Of a stretch of DNA of 16,499 nucleotides, positions 14,402 through 16,499 are shown in pieces. This stretch comes from Candidatus Fermentibacterota bacterium (lineage in GTDB: Bacteria; Fermentibacterota; Fermentibacteria; Fermentibacterales; Fermentibacteraceae): positions 1 to 16,499 of the forward strand of contig JAKLEF010000011.1 in the NCBI GenBank assembly GCA_022703195.1, written 5' to 3'. Positions within the stretch are counted from its first letter, which is position 1. Each line of letters starts with the position of its first letter. The notes beneath the pieces were generated by a model. The model saw only the letters and a list, made by a program, of their open reading frames with translations, was not told the DNA's origin and did no database searches. A program made the translations under genes and the position numbers.

Positions 14402-15209
14402 CCTCGTTCCCGCCGCATCCCGCATCATCGCAGCGATCCTAGACCCCGTGGCCGGCATCGCGGGGGACGCCGGGCCGCTGGCTGGAATGGCGCTCCTTTC
14501 CGCTCCTGCCGGCGTGCTGATGGCCGAGGCCTTCCGCAGGGCCTCGCCGCGGAACCTGGGCTCCCTTCTCAGATCCGCCCTCTCCAGGATGGCCGGCATG
14601 GTGCTCCATGTCGAGGATCCCGTCACTGTCGTGAAACTGGCCTTCTCGTCGCTCTGGAGGACATTGGTCCTCCTCGCGGCGCTGGTTCCTCCGATCCTGC
14701 TCGCCTCCCTGCCGTTCTCCGCGGCCTATGGGCAGATCCGGGCAAGGTACGGCCTGGCATCCCCGCGCGACCACGCTGTCGTGACGATCGATTCCGATTC
14801 AGCGGTCGAAGTCGCAGGAGATGGGGTCGTCCCGCCCGTGGTCAGGGGCGTGTCCCCCTGTACCGTCTCCTTCAGGATCGAAGGCGCCGGCCGGGGAGCG
14901 CTGACGGTGGACGGCATCCCGATCGACACCGGTTCTGGAGAGCCCGGGATGCCGCTCGTCTCCCGCTTCACGACAGCCCGGACGCCATCCGCCCTGCTCG
15001 ATCCCTCGATCCGGATCGTGGATGGCTCCGCGAACCGCTTCGACGGCAGGATCGGCCTCGTGCAGGCCTCCTACGAGATTGCCGGCATCAGGGCCGGATG
15101 GCTGGCCTGGTTCGTCATCCTCTCGAGCGTGGAGGCCACGGCATGGTTAGCGCTGGCGTCGGCGATCAGGAAGGCGCGGCGCCTCAGGCCATGTAGCCCA
15201 GCCCCTTGA
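14394..15209 (+). CDS. Membrane protein of unknown function in the AlkP operon
   Basis: A protein of 271 residues with no recognised family. Hydrophobic segments lie near 25-47 (weak), 88-110 and 235-258. Between the last two is a region of about 125 residues that looks extracytoplasmic and beta-rich. The stretch LVPPILLASLPFSAAYG crosses the membrane and leads directly into that domain. The C-terminus is basic (IRKARRLR), suggesting a cytoplasmic end. It overlaps the second AlkP-type gene by eight bases, and AAGGA lies upstream of the ATG, so it is the third member of the operon and may be a membrane partner for the two hydrolases. Its end overlaps the end of the opposing small gene by 26 bases. 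Confidence 0.7.
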   Translation: MDSLVPAASRIIAAILDPVAGIAGDAGPLAGMALLSAPAGVLMAEAFRRASPRNLGSLLRSALSRMAGMVLHVEDPVTVVKLAFSSLWRTLVLLAALVPPILLASLPFSAAYGQIRARYGLASPRDHAVVTIDSDSAVEVAGDGVVPPVVRGVSPCTVSFRIEGAGRGALTVDGIPIDTGSGEPGMPLVSRFTTARTPSALLDPSIRIVDGSANRFDGRIGLVQASYEIAGIRAGWLAWFVILSSVEATAWLALASAIRKARRLRPCSPAP

Positions 15210-15381
15210 GCTTGCGCTTCAGGTCCTCCTCGGACTCGCCGGTACCGGGGTCGAGCTTGTCGAGCTCGCGCGACAGGACATGGAGCGCCAGTTCCTCGGG
15301 CGAGGAGTAGCCCACCATCGCGGCGACCCTGGAGAGCCTCTCGGCCATCTCGTCGTCGAACTTCAGCTTGAGCGTCTTCAA
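15184..15381 (-). CDS. Small ribbon-helix-helix-like protein with LGY tail
   Basis: A protein of about 65 residues. An N-terminal strand KTLKLKFDD is followed by helix EMAERLSRVAAMVG and helix SPEELALHVLSRELDKL, the ribbon-helix-helix order of small DNA-binding or adaptor proteins. The C-terminal tail is SEEDLKRKLKGLGYMA. The start was set at TTG 15381: GGGAGG lies five bases upstream and MKTLKLKF is a normal N-terminus; a GTG at 15387 would overlap the ribosome site. It lies 28 bases after the degenerate-kinase gene, in the sat unit, and its stop overlaps the convergent membrane-protein gene. It could be a regulator, perhaps of the local inverted repeat, but no operator match is shown. Confidence 0.7.
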   Translation of the reverse strand: MKTLKLKFDDEMAERLSRVAAMVGYSSPEELALHVLSRELDKLDPGTGESEEDLKRKLKGLGYMA

Positions 15382-15409
15382 AGGCACCTCCCGCGACTGG
15401 CGTAAAATC

Positions 15410-15787
15410 CTAGAGGTATCCGAGCCTGCGGAGCCTCTCCCTTACCGCTTCCTCCCCGGCACAGGCGCGGCCGGCGGGAGGGGGTATCATCCCGGCCAGC
15501 TCGAGCTTCCTGAGAAGGGAATCGAGCCGCTCGGCGTCGCCAATCTCGGCAAGGTCGGTCGACACGACGCGGAAGCCTTCGGCGGACTCGAATCCGCCCA
15601 GGGAGGTGACCACGGTGACGCCATGCCTAGCCAGGGCGGTGCAGGCCGACCGATCACGCAGCCCGTTCCCGCTCTGCGGGTGGACGATCTCCACGCCGGC
15701 CCCGCGCGACGAGAGCTCGGCTCCGAGGGCATCGAGCCTGGACAGGTCGGAATCCCCGCCTGCAACTGATATGATCGTCCCCGTCAT
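15410..15787 (-). CDS. Sat-linked protein, possibly a degenerate APS kinase (CysC-like)
   Basis: A protein of 125 residues. The start overlaps the stop of sat as ATGA, so the two are translationally coupled. The N-terminal order (strand TIISVAGG, helix of about 18 residues, RGAGVEIVHP) resembles the start of APS kinases, where a P-loop GLSGAGKST lies between the strand and the helix; here the matching stretch GGDSDLSRL lacks the Lys-Ser/Thr. ARHGVTVV resembles the ARxGVxVI strand of CysC, and the 80-100 stretch resembles the C-terminal helix. It is 50-75 residues shorter than a normal CysC. By these signs it would not phosphorylate APS. The tail EEAVRERLRRLGYL matches the tail of the next small protein. 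An unrelated alpha/beta protein is also possible. Confidence 0.6.
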   Translation of the reverse strand: MTGTIISVAGGDSDLSRLDALGAELSSRGAGVEIVHPQSGNGLRDRSACTALARHGVTVVTSLGGFESAEGFRVVSTDLAEIGDAERLDSLLRKLELAGMIPPPAGRACAGEEAVRERLRRLGYL

Positions 15788-16499
15788 GCCCTGCTCCTTC
15801 CCGATGCCCATTCCACGAGGATCCGGGCTATCTCGGGCCTGGTGAACTCCGCCGGCGGGATTTCCCCCGCAGCCAGCATCTCCCGCACCCTGCGGCCCGA
15901 GAGCACCATATGCGCCTCGTCGGGATGCGGGCAGGTCTTGGTGGTGGCCATGCCGCCGCACGTCCGGCAGAAGAAGGAATGCTCGAAGCACAGGGGCGTG
16001 ATGCCCAGCTCGCCGGGCTGGAAGCGGCCGAAGATGAGCTGCGCGTCGTATGTGCCGTAGTAGCTGCCCACGCCGGCATGGTCCCTGCCGACAATGAAGT
16101 GGGTGCAGCCGTAGTTCTTCCTGACGAGGGCATGGAAGATGGCCTCCCTCGGCCCGGCATACCTCATGGCCGCGGGGAACACGCTCATGACCGCCCTGCC
16201 CTTCGGGAAGTAGCCTGCGAGGAGCACCTCGTAGCATGCCATCCTGACATCGGCCGGGATGTCGTCGTCCTTGGTCGATCCGACGAGCGGATGGAGCAGG
16301 AGGCCGTCGGCTATCTCCAGTGCGCTCTTCTGGATGTACTCGTGGGCCCTGTGCACTGGGTTGCGGGTCTGGAAGGCCACCACGGTGTTCCAGCCGCGCT
16401 CGGCCATCTCGTTGCGGATCTCGACCGCGGTGCGGAAGGTGTCCGGGAAGTCCTGCTGGAAATAGCTGAAGTTCAGCACCTCGATCGGGCCGCTGATCG
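15784..16499 (-). CDS. sat: Sulfate adenylyltransferase (ATP sulfurylase), N-terminus beyond the window
   Basis: The last 237 residues of the enzyme that makes adenylylsulfate (APS) and pyrophosphate from ATP and sulfate. The catalytic blocks are present: FQTRNPVHRAH (ATP/sulfate site), SVFPAAMRYAGPREA, IVGRDHAG, and a Cys/His group FCRTCGG...TCPH that matches the zinc site of bacterial and thermophile-type enzymes. The reading frame runs open to the right edge, so about 150 residues lie outside. Near the end, LSGRRVREML has Arg-Arg where the family usually has Thr-Lys. This single-domain form lacks the C-terminal APS-kinase domain. It leads a unit with the CysC-like protein and the small ribbon-helix-helix-like protein. 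The role may be assimilatory or for sulfation; no reductase gene is seen. Confidence 0.95.
   Translation of the reverse strand, partial: ISGPIEVLNFSYFQQDFPDTFRTAVEIRNEMAERGWNTVVAFQTRNPVHRAHEYIQKSALEIADGLLLHPLVGSTKDDDIPADVRMACYEVLLAGYFPKGRAVMSVFPAAMRYAGPREAIFHALVRKNYGCTHFIVGRDHAGVGSYYGTYDAQLIFGRFQPGELGITPLCFEHSFFCRTCGGMATTKTCPHPDEAHMVLSGRRVREMLAAGEIPPAEFTRPEIARILVEWASGRSRA

Noticed and set aside
12155..14626. Very long open frame (823 codons) on the minus strand opposite the two AlkP genes
   Set aside because: It is a shadow typical of G+C-rich DNA. Its translation is Arg/Glu/Gly/Pro-rich without motifs, while the plus strand encodes complete hydrolase signatures.
15172..15184. AGGCGC-G-GCGCCT palindrome as a terminator
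   Set aside because: The loop would be too short for a stable hairpin of that stem and there is no T-run; it lies in coding sequence and may be chance in G+C-rich DNA.

Overview
The window is a compact, G+C-rich stretch (about two thirds G+C by eye) of bacterial chromosome. Genes abut or overlap by a few bases, start codons are varied (ATG, TTG and probably CTG), and AGG is a common Arg codon. The organism looks like a diderm anaerobe: there is a giant oxygen-sensitive-type acyl-CoA dehydratase activase, a lipoprotein with a lipobox, a Tat-type signal, and a cobalamin riboswitch. The style resembles candidate phyla of the FCB group such as Fermentibacterota or Eisenbacteria; this is an impression, not a phylogenetic result.

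Layout. (1) Positions 1-243, minus strand: a cobalamin riboswitch with a plausible promoter, controlling a gene beyond the left edge. (2) 244-449: a tandem repeat of 88 bp (two full copies plus a partial one), each full copy carrying a hairpin. It overlaps the 3' end of the next gene. (3) 372-2670, minus strand: a two-gene unit of a YbhN-type membrane protein and an FAD-dependent UDP-galactopyranose-mutase-like oxidoreductase. (4) 2717-4452, plus strand: an ABC exporter pair (ATPase and ABC-2-type permease) with a 4-base stop/start overlap. (5) 4471-10364, minus strand: a three-gene unit of a small lipoprotein, a 1417-residue activase with two ATPase modules fused to dehydratase-like modules, and an M18 aminopeptidase whose start lies inside the end of the activase gene. 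(6) 10385-15209, plus strand: a three-gene operon of two paralogous envelope alkaline-phosphatase-superfamily proteins and a membrane protein. It has a readable promoter, a perfect 7-2-7 inverted repeat over the -35 box, and an apparent CTG start. (7) 15184-16499, minus strand: the 3' part of ATP sulfurylase (sat), a 125-residue protein that looks like a degenerate APS kinase, and a small ribbon-helix-helix-like protein.

How the genes may work together. Blocks 6 and 7 converge with overlapping stops. Together they suggest an envelope-modification theme: sulfate activation beside two exported phospho- or sulfo-hydrolase-fold proteins and a membrane partner. The link is inferred from proximity only. 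The least familiar parts are the AlkP pair with its operator, the sat-linked degenerate kinase and ribbon-helix-helix protein that share a C-terminal LGY tail, and the 88-bp repeat next to the B12 riboswitch. No transposase, CRISPR array, tRNA or rRNA was seen.
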